In this document: positions 46,015 to 57,800 of the stretch, piece by piece
Numbering within the stretch: the first letter of the stretch is position 1
Layout: the number at the start of each line of letters is the position of its first letter
NCBI GenBank assembly: GCA_039707655.1
Contig: CM077666.1
Coordinates: 305,996,166 to 306,060,165 of the forward strand
Length of the DNA stretch: 64,000 nt
Origin: Elymus sibiricus
Lineage: Eukaryota > Streptophyta > Magnoliopsida > Poales > Poaceae
Direction: 5' to 3'
Made by a program: the position numbers and the translations under genes
The notes under the pieces: generated by a model
Seen by the model: only the letters and a program-made list of their open reading frames with translations
The model's database searches: none
Told to the model about the DNA's origin: nothing

Positions 46015-46705
46015 ACTCCCCCAAGCTTAACTCATTGCTTGTCCTCAAGCAATTCAGTTGATAAACTAAAAGTGATAAAGAAAAACTTTTACGAATTCTT
46101 TTGTTCTTGTATCCGTACATAAGCTTACATAGCACCCAAGTTTTCAGCAAAGATTATGAACTAACCATGCAAATGATAACACTTGGAATTGACATTTACT
46201 CATATCAATGGCATAATCAACTAGCGAGCAATAATAATATATCTCTAATGCCAAGAATTTGTCAAAACAAGCATGATATAATATGATAACATGGTATCTC
46301 GCAAACCCTTTCTAAGACCGCAAAACATAAATGCAGAGCACCTCCAAAGTTCAAGCAGCGACTAAACATTGTAATTCAGGGTAGAAGAGATCTAGTCATG
46401 ATTTACCCAACATTAACTATACTCGATGCATAAGAATGACAATAGTGCTCTCAGGATTGGTGCTTAAAATGAGAAGGTGATGACTAAACAATAAAAGTAA
46501 AATAACATAAAAGTAAATGGATAGGCCCTTCGCAGAGGGAAGCAGAGATTTGCAGAGGTGCCAGAGCTCGAAGCTTAAATCAGAAATGAAAACAATTTTG
46601 AGAGGTGTACTTTTCCTGTCAATGTCATGACCGAGGATTTTCAATATCTTCCATGCTAAACACATTATCGGTGGTTCCCAAGCGGAAAGGTAAAGTTTAC
46701 TCCCC
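46015..46705 (-). other. 3' untranslated region of element E, part 1
   Basis: Reverse complement of the homologous part of element D (about 43640-44325). No ORF. Element F is inserted at 46,706; the region resumes at 60,412. Confidence 0.8.
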
Positions 46706-47645
46706 TGTCGGGGGGATGACCCCCGGGTAGGCAACGGAGCTCGAATCCCTTTCGGAAAATCACCAGAGCAAGACAAATCCCTCTGGCCGGCTTGCCAGGC
46801 ACGCCGGCTCCCCAGCGCGAGCCGACTCGGCGTGGCAACCCGGCCTGGCCGGCTGGCCCATGCCGGCTGGCCACGAGGCGGCGATGCCTTAGCGACGAAG
46901 CAAGCGGTGCTACAGCGCTCCTCCCTTTACCCTGACAGAGCAGGTGAGGTTGCAGCTTTCCTTGCGCCCCCGCCCGAGGCGGGCGGTGTCAGTGAGGCGC
47001 GGTCCTGTAGAAACGGCGGCGGCGACCTCCCTCTGACGATGGACAAGACGCGCCACATTGCCTCGAACCCAGACTGACGAGACAAGACCCGTCACGATGC
47101 CCGCGCCAGGCAGGTGTGGCGCACCTGGCGACCCGGCACCCGGCGACCCGGCATCTGGCGACCCGGCGACCCGGCCACCGGATCCTGGTCAATGACACCA
47201 GGGGCCCGCGCCTCTGGTACGTTACCGTTGTAACCCTGGGGGTCGGCCTATAAGACCCCCAGGGAGGCCTCCGTGCAGAGGGATCGGGTTTTAGTGGCTG
47301 AGAGTTCGAGTTAGTGCAGTAAGGTCAGTTCTCACCCTAGCTAGCTCTCTCCAGATCACGAACACTCGCACAGGAGAGGCAGAACGGTGGCTCAGCCCCT
47401 TCTCCCTCCTCCGTCCAAGCAACTCCAGGAGCGACTCTGTAACCTCTGTGCTTATCAGCTCACACGGCAGGAGTAGGGGTGTTACCTCTCTCGAGGGCCC
47501 CGAACCTGGGTACGTCTTGTGTCCCGCACTCGCTCGTGCCAACCTCGCCTCCGGAACCCACCGGCGTCCTATCGTAGCCCCACCTCATAAGCCATCTCAT
47601 GGCATCTGCCGTGAATCACGCACCCCCAGCGAGAATACCACGACA
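46706..47645 (+). repeat. 5' LTR of element F
   Basis: 940 bp, GC-rich, with a short GACCCGGC tandem repeat (about 47130-47180) and a TATAAG box at 47249-47254. Confidence 0.95.
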
Positions 47646-47757
47646 GTTGGCGCCCACCGTGGGGCTGCTCGCGGCGTCGGCCGGAGTCAAGTTCCGGACG
47701 AGGCCCTTCACCAGCTCCGGCGAGCGCATCGTGCACAGTTTGGTCCGTGCGCCCTGC

Positions 47758-49980
47758 ATGGCCAAACCGGCTGGCTGCAGCGCTGCGCTGGGCGCGGACG
47801 TTGCCGGCCCCGCAGGCTGCTTCATCGTCCCCTTCAGCGCGCTGCGCGTCTTCATCGCGCTCGTCCCCGACGTGTTTCCCAGCGAAGTCTGCAACTGCGC
47901 CGACTCACCTGTCCCCATTAGCCGCGCCGTCCCCGACGACGTCGCTGCTCTCTGCGTTCACACGGAGGTGCTCACCATCGGCACCAGTTCCGGCTCCCCG
48001 CGCGCCAAGGAGAAGGCTGCCGCGGCCGCCGCCTTGGCTGCGGTTCCGCCTCGCCGGACTGACCCGCTCCACGACATGATCCGGAGTCTGCAAGCCCCCA
48101 TCACGCCTGACGCCGACACGGCTGCTACAGCGGCCCAGCTCAACGAGGGCCGCCAGCATCTGCTGCTCGAGGCCACGGAGCTTGCGGCAACCCGGCGCCG
48201 GCTGGAGTCCGCCTAGCGAGAATTCGACAGCGCGCATGGCCTCACTCCGCCTGCCGTCGAGCCCAGCCGGGTCGCGGAGGTGCGGATCCGCGGGGGCGCA
48301 CTCGGCCGTGCGCTAGGCGCAGGCCGACCCGTCTACGACACCCCCGTCAAGAACATGCGCGCGGCGCAGGCCGCGATTGCTGATCTCGAGTTTCTGGAGG
48401 GCGAGGAGCTGCTGCAGCAGCAGCAGCAGTGCATCCGCGACCTCATCACCGCGGCGAACGAGCAGCAGCGGCATTTTGACCCGGCCCAGCCATCTGGCTC
48501 CGCCTCAAGAAGAACCGGGGACCCGGAGAGGGCTCTCCGGGATGCGCGGCAGACGTCTTCGCACGCCACTAGCGCAAGCCGCTCTGGCCGGCACCGGTCC
48601 GGCCGGAGCCGGCACAACCGCGCCACAACCGCTGGAGACAGCAACGCTGGAGAAACGGCCGGCGACGGCCGGGTTCAGCAGCCGGAGCCTCCCGTGCGGC
48701 CGGCTCGGCGGCCCGAGCCGGCCCCGGAGGCTCCTGCTCCCCGCGGCCCCGTGACCGACCGAATCGGCCTCCGCGTTCCCGTGGCTGACCGGCTCAGCCC
48801 CCGCGAGCCCTACGACGAAAGCGACGCCCGTCACCGCATCGACCGGCTGGCACGCTCCGCGGCCCTGGAGGAGGAACGCTCTGTTGGCCCGGCGTGCTTC
48901 GGCCCCCGCATTCGCGAAGAACCCTTCCCCAAAGGCTTCTAGCTGCCCCGCGACTCGCCAAAATACACCGGCGCCACCAAGCCGGAGGACTGGCTAACCG
49001 ACTACACCACAGCTGTCGGCATAGCCGGCGGCAACCGGCGTGTGGCTGTCCGTTACGTCCCCCTCATGCTGCTCGGTTCGGCCCGGACGTGGCTCAACAG
49101 CCTCCGTGCCGGCAGCGTGAACTCCTGGCTGGATTTCGAAGATGCGTTCATCCGCAACTTCACCAGCACCTACACGCGACCCGGCAAGCCTCGCCAGCTC
49201 TCCATGTGCGTCCAGAAGCCGGGCGAGCCCCTGCGCGACTTCCTCACGCGGTGGACGGAGCTTCGCAACTCCTGCGAAGGGGTCCACGAGGTCCAGGCCG
49301 TCCAATACTTCATCGACGGATGCCTAGACGGCACTCTGGTCAAACACCGGCTGGTGTGCGACGAGCCGGAGACCCTGGCGGAGCTCATGGCCATGGCGGA
49401 CAAGTACGCTACGGCCGACTCCACGATGGATGTGAAGATCACGATCGGCGCGGACGGCAAGCTTCTCCCGGCCCAACCGGCTCCCCCCAAGCCGGCTGGC
49501 GACAACAGCCAGCGCCGGCAAGATGGCAACAACAACGGCAAGTGCCGGAGCGACCAGCCGGGGCCTCGCTACGACCACCGGCAAGTCGCTGCCGTGGAGA
49601 GGGAGCAGCCAGCCGAGCAAGGCCCCAGCCAGCGCCCGCGCACCGGCAAGGCCGTCTGGCAGCCCAAGCTGACCTTTGAGCAGATGCTCGATGCCCCCTG
49701 CAAAAACCACAGCGGCGCGAAGCCATCGACGCACACGCTCCGGCAGTGCAGCTTCACGCAGCGCTTCTTGAAGGGCAACCTTCCACCCCCGCCGCCTGGA
49801 GCCGGCTCGCAGCAGCCGCCGCTGCCGCCGCCTCCGCCGCCACCCGGCGCCCTCGCCGACAACCCTTTCCCGCGCGCGGACGCATCCTACGTCGTCTTCA
49901 CCAGCGAGGGGGATGACAAGCAGGCCAAGCGCAAGCACGCGGCCGAGGTGAACGCCGTCGTCCCTCCGGTTCCCCAGTAC
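47758..49980 (+). pseudogene. gag of element F, two in-frame stops
   Basis: One frame (the same as protease and RT) runs through gag with TAG at 48214 and 48940. The N-terminal part is Ala-rich with a Gln run (48406-48428) and an Arg/Ser-rich, Pro-rich linker. The Retrotrans_gag core lies at about 48955-49330 (PLMLLGSARTWLNSL, WLDFEDAFIRNFTSTY). A CCHC-like stretch follows near 49700 (CKNHSGAKPSTHTLRQC). I took the first ATG after the primer site (47758); the ATG at 47599 lies in the LTR. Confidence 0.7.
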
Positions 49981-50706
49981 ATGCACTGGTCCGACCGACC
50001 GGTGAGCTGGACCCGGGAGGATCACCCGGCCGTCATGCCCACGCCGGGCGGCTACGCCCTCGTGCTTGACCCCACCTTCGTCTCCAAGAAGCGCACCTGC
50101 CGCTTTTCGCGGGTGCTGATGAACGGCGGCAGCAGCATCAACATCCTCTACCGCGACACGATGACCAAGCTCGGCATCGAGGTGCGACAGCTGGAGCCGA
50201 CCCGGACAGTGTTCCATGGCATCGTGCCGGGACACTCCTGCTGCCCGATCGGCCGGCTCCGGCTCGACGTCCTTTTCGGCTCCAGTAGCCATTTCCGCCG
50301 CGAGCCGATCTGGTTCAAGGTGGTCGACCTGGCCAGCCCCTACCACGCGATGCTGGGCCGGCCCGTGATGGCCAAGTTCATGGCGGTCCCCCACTACGCC
50401 TACCTGAAGTTGAAGATGCTGGGTCCCAAGGGCCTCATCACCATCATCGGCGACTACAACAAGTCCCTCGAGTGCGCCAAAGCCGGCTCCCAGCTGGCTG
50501 AGTCGCTGGTCATCAGCGAGGAGAGGCGCCAGCTCGACAGGATCGTGGCGCTGGTTAACGCGCAGTCGGCTGTGCCGGCTCCGCCCAAGCCGGCCGACGA
50601 AGCCTCCTTCAAGCCGGCCAAGGACACGAAGCGGGTCCCGCTCGACCCGGCCGACCCCAGCTCCAGCAAGTACGTCGTCGTGGGTGCCGGCCTCGACAGC
50701 AAATAG
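49981..50706 (+). pseudogene. Protease region of element F, catalytic Asp replaced
   Basis: A retropepsin-like region with words VLMNGGSSINILY, GIVPGHSCCPIGRL and HAMLGRPVMAKF. The usual Asp of DGG is Asn here (AAC at 50122-50124), whereas element C has Asp at the same place. That change should abolish activity. A TAG at 50704 separates it from RT, at the same junction as in element C. Confidence 0.75.
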
Positions 50707-51850
50707 GAAGGCGAGCTCGTCGATTTCCTCCGTGAGAAACTGGACATCTTCGCATGGTCTCCCAAAGACATGCCGGGTGTCCCGAGGGAATTCGCCGAGC
50801 ACAAACTTCACGTCCGCAAGGACGCCAAGCCCGTCCGGCAGCCGCTGCGCCGTTTCTCCGAGGAGAAGCGAAGAACCATCGGCGAAGAGATCGCCCGTCT
50901 GCTCAAAGCCGGGTTCATCATGGAAGTATTCCACCCCGAATGGCTGGCCAACCCGGTCCTCGTCCTGAAGAAAAACGGTATTTGGCGCATGTGTATCGAC
51001 TACACCAGCCTGAACAAGGCATGCCCCAACGACCCGTTCGCTCTGCCGCAGATTGACCAAGTCATCGACTCCACACCCGGCTGCGAGCTCATGTCCTTCC
51101 TGGACGCCTACTCTGGCTACCACCAGATCAAGCTGGACCCGGCCGACGCCCTCAAGACGTCCTTCATCACGCCCTTCGGGGCGTACTGCTACATCACCAT
51201 GTCGTTTGGGCTGAAGAACGCCATCGCCACCTTCCAGCGCTGCATGCAGAAATGCCTGCTGCCCCAGCTCGGCAGAAATGTGCACGTCTACGTCGACGAC
51301 ATCGTGGTGAAGACCAAGCAGCACCTCACGCTCCTGGCCGACCTCAAGGAAACCTTCGCCAATCTGCGCCGGTTCCAGATCAAGCTCAACCCAGAGAAAT
51401 GCGTCTTCGGCGTGCCGGCTGGCCAGCTCCTCGGCTTCCTCGTCTCGGCGCGCGGCATCGAGGCCAACCCGGAGAAGATCAAGGCAATCGAGCGCATGCG
51501 CAAGCCGACCCGGCTGCGCAACGTCCAGAAGTTCACCGGCTGCTTGGCCTCTCTCAGCCGGTTCGTCAGCCGGCTGGGAGAGAGGGCCCTGCCCCTGTAT
51601 CAGCTGATGAAGAAGACGGCGGCGTTCGAGTGGAGCGACCAGGCGGATGAAGCCTTCCGCGACCTCAAGCGCATGCTGTCAACCGCGCCCGTCCTAGCCG
51701 CGCCGGCTGAGAAAGAGCCACTCCTGCTATACATCGCCGCCACCTCTCGCGCGGTCAGCACGGTGCTGGTCATCGAGCGCCCGGAGGAGGGCAAGGTGCA
51801 GCCGGTCCAGCGTCCGGTGTACTACCTCAGCGAGGTGCTCTCCGCCTCCA
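50707..51850 (+). pseudogene. Reverse transcriptase and first RNase H of element F
   Basis: The RT has VLKKNGIWRMCIDYTSLNKA, FLDAYSGYHQI, SFGLKNA and the YVDD box at 51289-51300, all intact. The connection and first RNase H (LLLYIAATSRAVSTVLV, VYYLSEVLS) follow. Near 51850 a one-base loss moves the frame; downstream domains continue in the next frame. RT synthesises element DNA from RNA in virus-like particles. Confidence 0.85.
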
Positions 51851-52877
51851 ACAGAATTATCCCCACTACCAGAAGATGTGCTACGGCGTGTACCTTGCCG
51901 CCAAGAAGCTGAGGCAGTACTTCCAAGAGCACGCCATTACCGTGGTGAGCACGGCCCCCATCGGCGAGATCGTGGGCTGCCGGCATGCCTCTGGCCGGGT
52001 GGCCAAGTGGGCCCTCGAGCTAGCCGACCACACAATCCTCTACGAGCCGCGCACCACCATCAAGTCCCAAGCGCTGGCCGACTTCCTCGTCGACTGGACC
52101 GAGACGCAATACCTGCCGCCGGCGCTGGAGTCGACTCACTGGCGCATGCACTTTGACGGCTCCAAGATGCGCAACGGCTTGGGAGCCGGCATCGTGTTGT
52201 CCTCCCCCAAGAACGACCGGCTGCGGTACGTGCTCCAGATCCATTTCGCCGCCTCCAACAACGTCGCCGAGTACGAAGCTCTCGTGCACGGCCTCCGGCT
52301 GGCCAGGGAGATCGGCATCTGGCGCATCCTCTGCTACGGCGACTCGGACCTGGTGGTGCAGCAAGTTTCCGGCGATTGGGACGCCAAAGACGCCAACATG
52401 GCCAGCTACCGCTTCCTGGTCCAGCAACTCTCCGGCAGGTTCGATGGCTGCGAGTTCCTCCACGTCCAACGCGCCGACAACGAAGTAGCCGACGCCTTGG
52501 CCAAAGTAGGCTCCACCCGGCAGGCCATCCCGTCCGGCGTCTCCCTCGAGCACCTGTGGAAGCCGTCCATCAAGCCGTCTCCCGAGTCGGAGTCCATCTT
52601 CGTCCCGGGCAACCCCAGCGTGCCCCCACCCGGCCCTGGGATCCCCGGCCCAAGCTCGAGGACTGCCAGCACCAGCCCGGGGACTGCCGTCTCCAGCTCG
52701 GGGGCTGCCGTCCTCGGCTCGGGGGCTGCCGGCTCCAGCCCGGAGACTGCCAGCTCCGGCTCGGGGGCTGCCGTCCCGGGTCCCATCCCGGCGACCGTCC
52801 TCACGGTGGTCACGGCGCCCTCCTGGGCTCAGCCAATCCTTGCCTTCTTGGAAGACGGCGAACTTCCCATCGACTAA
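51851..52877 (+). pseudogene. Archaeal-type RNase H domain of element F
   Basis: The second RNase H, typical of Tat elements. Catalytic residues are present: Asp in FDGSK (52155), Glu in AEYEAL (52269 or 52275), Asp in GDSDLV (52341) and Asp in EVADALA (52491). A Ser/Gly/Pro-rich linker follows and the frame stops at TAA 52875. It sits after the frameshift near 51850. Confidence 0.85.
52620..52800 (+). repeat. Minisatellite in the RNase H-integrase linker of element F
   Basis: About five imperfect 30-bp units with the words GCTCGGGGGCTGCCG and CCAGCCCGG. They encode a Ser/Gly/Ala linker. The core CTCGGGGGCT also recurs in the 3' non-coding region near 54185 and 54280 and resembles polypurine tracts of this lineage. 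Confidence 0.7.
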
Positions 52878-54092
52878 ACTGAAGCCCGGCAAGTGCAGCG
52901 GCGCGCGTCCGCCTACGGCATCATCAACCACGAGCTCGTCAAGCACAGCACGACGGGCGTTTTCCAGCGCTGCATCGAGCAGAGCAAAGGGATCGAGATC
53001 CTCCTCAACATCCACCAAGGCGAGTGCGGGCACCACGCCGCCTCGAGATCCCTGGTGGCCAAAGCATTCCGGCACGGTTTCTACTGGCCCACGGCCCTGC
53101 AAGACATCGAGGAACTGGTACTCAAGTGCGAGGGCTGCCAACGCTTCAGCAAGCGCAGCCGCCAGCCGGTTTCGGCCCTCCGAACCATCCCGGTCACATG
53201 GCCCTTTGCCGTCTGGGGACTCGACATGGTGGGGCCCTTCAAGACCGCCCGAGGCGGCATGACGGATCTCCTCGTCGCCATCGACAAATTCACCAAGTGG
53301 ATTGAGGCCAGGCCGATCAAGAAGCTCGACGGGCCCACGGCCGTCCGATTCATCAAGGATATCGCGGTTCGCTACGGCATGCCGCACAGCATCATCACCG
53401 ACAACGGCACCAACTTCGCCAAGGGCGCGCTGGCTCACTACTGCTCTGCATCCGGCATCCGGCTCGACTTGGCCTCCGTCGCCCATCCCCAGTCGAACGG
53501 CCAGGTCGAGCGGGCAAACGGCCTCACCCTAGCCGGCATCAAGCCGCGACTCGTCGAGCCGCTCGTGCGCTCACCCGGCAGCTGGCTCGACGAGCTGCCG
53601 GCCGTCCTCTGGAGCCTCCGGACGACGCCGAACCGCTCCACCGGGTTCACCCCGTTCTTCCTCGTCTACGGAGCTGAAGCCATCATTCCAACCGACGTGG
53701 AGTTCGACTCACCCCGGGTGGCGATGTACACCGAAGCCGAAGCAAAAGAAGCACGCGAAGACGGCGTTGATCTACTCGAGGAGGCGCGCCTCCTGACCCT
53801 CAGCCGGTCCGCCATCTACCAACAAGGCCTGCGCCACTACCACAGCAAGAAGATCAAGCCCCTCGCGTTCCGCGAAGGCGACCTCGTACTCCGGCTCGTC
53901 CAGCGAACAGCCTGGTAGCACAAGCTGGCCTCCCCCTGGGAAGGCCCCTTCATCGTCAGCAAGGCTCTCTGTGACCGGAACGCATACTACCTCATCGACG
54001 CGCAGAAGCCGAACAAGCGCAAGCGAGATGCAGCCGGCGAGGAGTCCAGCCGACCCTGGAACGCGGAGCTCCTCCGTCCGTTTTACAGTTAA
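52878..54092 (+). pseudogene. Integrase of element F
   Basis: The zinc-binding HHCC part lies around GECGHHAASR and KCEGCQRFS. The DDE core is complete: Asp in GLDMVG (53223), Asp in ITDNGTNF (53400) and Glu in GQVERANG (53508), with 35 residues between the last two. A TAG at 53916 breaks the C-terminus, which reads on in frame (SPWEGPFIV, PWNAELLRPFYS) to a TAA at 54090. No chromodomain. Integrase inserts element DNA into the genome. Confidence 0.85.
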
Positions 54093-54894
54093 ACCCATGT
54101 ATGTATGCATCACCATCTTTTGGACTTAATCAAAGCAGGCAGCTCCCCCGTTCTTATGTTTCCTGTCGAGTCGGCGCAGCCAGCTCGGGGGCTCGGGGGC
54201 TCCCTTTTTCCCGCTTTATTCTGTGTCTACACACAACCATGTTTTTTCTAATTCCCCCACCGAGTCGGCATAGCCGGCTCGGGGGCTCGGGGGCTAGCCG
54301 GCTAGACCACGCCCCGTCTTTTTTTCCCTTAGTCCGTCTCGGAGTGTACGATCCGCCAAAGCCCTCTCTTCGCCAGCCACAGCCGGCTCCCGGCTGCCCG
54401 GCCGGCAAGAGCCAAAGGCCGGAAGCATCGTTACGCAAGAACGACTAAGGAGACAGCCCGGCACGGCTAACCCGGCTTAACCCGTTTTATCTCGCTTGTT
54501 CGCCGCACGACCGGCTGTGCGCCAGGCGGCCTCGCCGCCTGCCGCCAGCCGGCCCAGTGGGTGGTTCGCTCGCGCTCAACATCCGAAAAAGCCTAAGTAA
54601 TGTGCGTTCGCTCTCAAAGCCGAGTTCCCGTCCTAGCCACAGTCCGCAACCCGGCTGTCCGGCTAGCGGGAAGGAAGCCCAGAGAAACAACAAACAGGAA
54701 AAGGCCCAAGGCCGAACAGCAGAAAGTGAAATCACCACGACAGTTGGCGCCAAATCACATGCCAAATTTATATATAGCATGGGCCTTCGGCCTCGAGTTC
54801 ATTACATTGAACTACACCCCCAGTGGGTGGACCTGCTACCTAACAAAAAGATTGAGCACAGAAAAAAAAGGCCCTAAGCGGCACCCGCGTCGTC
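54093..54894 (+). other. Region of element F downstream of integrase
   Basis: Repeated CTCGGGGGCT words (54185, 54195, 54280, 54288), Pro/Ser-rich small ORFs without homology, and a copy of the primer-site-like word CACGACAGTTGGCGCC at about 54735. It also holds the 3' end of the antisense gene. Confidence 0.5.
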
Positions 54895-57800
54895 TCAGGC
54901 CGGCGTCGGCCCAGCCAAGGCGGACGCAGCCGCCGGGTTGGGTCTAGCGCTCTCCGCCGTCCTCTCCGCCGTGGCGTCGTTGTCCGCGTCAGTCTCGTCG
55001 TCAGCATAGGCGCCCGTTTCGGCCGAGCTGCCGTCCGGGTCGTCGAGCAGAAGGCCGAGCGTGTCGGCAGGGAGCTCCTCGCCGTCTTCCGTCTGCTCGA
55101 CGACGAACTCGTCGTGCGGGGCGAACGCCGCCAAGTAGCTGGCCCGCCCGGCGATCCGCTGCGCCCGTGCCGCCAAGTCCTCCTCCGCGCCGGCCCGCTG
55201 CGCCGCCAGACGGTCGAGGTCCACGCCTGGATACCACGACACGACGAAGCGCAGCACCGTCTCCGCGCCGGCCCGGGCCGCGGAGGCCCTCCACGCACCG
55301 AGTCGCTCCACGCCGGCCTCCAGCCACCGCGCCAGCCGGGTGACGCTGTTCGGCGCCACCGCGCTCGGCCAGAGGCCGCTCGCCATGCCCAAGCCGGCCT
55401 CGAACAGGCGGTGCATCTGCTCCTCCACGGCCCGAAGACGGGCCTCGCCGGCAAGAACAAGCTCCGAGAAGGACCAGGTGGCGTATGCGTCGATCTCCGC
55501 CCCCAGCTCGCGCTGCTCGGCCCGGTGGGCGTACACGGCCGCATTAGCCGCCTCCTGTGTCTCCGGGAAGACTCCTGGCAAAGGAAAGAAACAAGTCAGT
55601 CAAAGAAGGCAACTTGCCGGCTTCACCAGCCGGCCCGAAGAAAGAGATGATACTTACGGGCGAAGGTCTCGTCAAGGTGCTGCGCCTCGCCCAGCATCCC
55701 GCTCTCCCGGATCTCCGACGCGCGAGCCTGGGCCTCGAGATCCTTCTCGAGCTGGGCGATCTTCCTGCTGGCGTCCGCCAGCTCCTCGGCCGCCTTGCCG
55801 CGCTCCTCCGCCAATCGGCCCAGCTCCGCCTGATGGGCCTCCTCCGCCCTGGCCTTCTCGGCCACCATCCGGTCCACCTCGGCCTGGAGCCGGTCGCGGT
55901 CGCCGACGGCGAGGTCGCGCTGCTGGCCGGCTTCCGTAAGCCGGCCTCGAAGGCCTGGCACCTCGGCCGCATCGGCTGAGCGACAAGATTCCCGGTCATA
56001 TGCCGGAAGCAAGGATTAGAAGAAAAAGTCAAGGCTCTAAGATTCGACCCGGCTGCTCCGCAGTCCGGCCCGAATCTCGGGGGCTACACCCAGTGGGTGC
56101 GCTGGCGCGCACCCACTGAAGGCACGAAGACATACCTTGGACCCGATGCAGCTCCTCCTCCGAGGCGGCGAGCTGGGTTCTGGCCTCGCGGTACCGTTCC
56201 CGTAGCCGGTTGAACGCGCTGGCCCGCAGGTCGTACAGATGCTGCGTGCAGACAGAAGATTAAGATAATGCAAAAGACGGCCATAAGATTCGACACGGCT
56301 TCTCCGCAGCCCGGACGAACCTCGAGGGCTACACCCAGTGGGTGCGCTGGCGCGCCCCCACTAATTCAACAATCACGATAGAAGAAAAAGCTCACCGCGA
56401 TCGCCTGCTCCAGCTGCCGTGCCCGGTCCAGCTCCTCCCGGAGGAAGGCCTGCAGGCGCTCGTCCCGGCCGCGAAGTTGCGAGCGCAAGGCATCCGCCGC
56501 ATCGTCCTCCCGGATTCGCGGCCCCACCACGGCCTCGCTGGAGCTCGCCCACGGAAGCTGAAGTGCGGTCCCGGCGCCGGATCCACTTCCACCCGGCCGC
56601 TCGGAGTCCATGGCGGCTTGGGGCGGCACGACCGCCAGGGTGCCGGTGCCTTCTGCCGCGGCCCCCGCGGCCGGCGTCGGCTGCGCTTGGCCGGATGGCG
56701 CGGAGTCCGCCTCGCGCCTCTCCCCGCCGTCCTCGCCTCCCTCCGTCGGGTTGGCCCGGGGCAGCGTGTCCACGACGATCTCCTCGTCAACGTCCGACCC
56801 GCCGCCGGCCGGCTCCGCCCTCGTCTCCGGATCGCCCGCTCCCGCCGGCTGCGGCTCAATGACCGTCACCACCGGCGCCGAGCCCGTCTCCATCTCCGGC
56901 CAGGCCGGATCCGCGGTAGGCCTGGCCCGCGTCGCGGAGGCCCTCTCCCATGCCTGGGCCGAGGCCTCCCGCATCACCTTCTCGGCCTCAGCCCGGTCCC
57001 GCCAGGCGGCACGCGTCGTCGCCTCAAGATCCTGGCCGGACTGGCGGGCCTCGAGTTCTTCCTCCCCAGACCGACTCGGTGGAGGGTCGACGGCGCTGCT
57101 CCTGGTCTTCCTCCAGGTGACCTCGCCCGCCGCGGCCTCCGTCGCCGCCACCGCCAAGTCAAGAGCCGACCTGTGCACGGCGGATTCGTCACGGCGAAGG
57201 CATAAGGAAGAAAAAAGATAATCCACAAGACGACAGTTGGCGCCCCACAAATAAGGCAAGGAGCACTTACCCGATGACCGTCGGGGGCTCCCGCCTTGGC
57301 CCTACGGACGGGGCGAGCCGGCGCTTCTTCTTCACGACGGCCCTCGCGCGCGCCGGCTCCGCCGCTAGGCGTTTCGCGGCCGGTCTCGCATCGACCACCT
57401 CCTTTCCGTGCGGCCGGCTGTCGGTTGCCGCCGCGCGAGCCGGCCCGGCGCCAGCCGCCTTCCGCAGCCGTCTTGGGGGGTCGACGCTGGCGTCCTCCCC
57501 AGCCGAGGGCGCTGCACCGTGGGCGTCGGTCAGGCTCTCCTCGTCGTCATCTGGCCAGTCCCGCAGTAGATCTGGAGGCGGAGACTTACCTGCGACCCGC
57601 GACCCGCCGGCTGCGGCATCGGCCAGGCGCGCCTCGACTGCCCCCTCCTCCGCCTCGGCGCCGGCCTCCTCCACATCCGAGTCGGGCAGGTCGGCCAGCA
57701 GGATCTGGGCATTCGGCCCGTCGTGGTTCCGCTGGCTGGCGAATAGCTGCGGCCATCCCACGGCGTCAGGACGCAAGAATAACGTCGAAGCGGCAAAATA

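Noticed and set aside
49324..51324. A 666-codon minus-strand ORF across gag-pol of element F
   Set aside because: It is the shadow of the sense frame: GC-rich codons make stops rare in the opposite frame. No domain, and the sense strand has RT motifs.
52020..53486. A 488-codon minus-strand ORF across RNase H and integrase of element F
   Set aside because: Shadow of the sense coding region for the same reason; it overlaps the DDE and RNase H motifs.
57490..57589. An additional intron in exon 2 of the antisense gene starting at CAG/GTAAGT (57589)
   Set aside because: The donor is good, but no clearly better acceptor follows in a phase-keeping position, and the exon is open without it. Left as a possible alternative.
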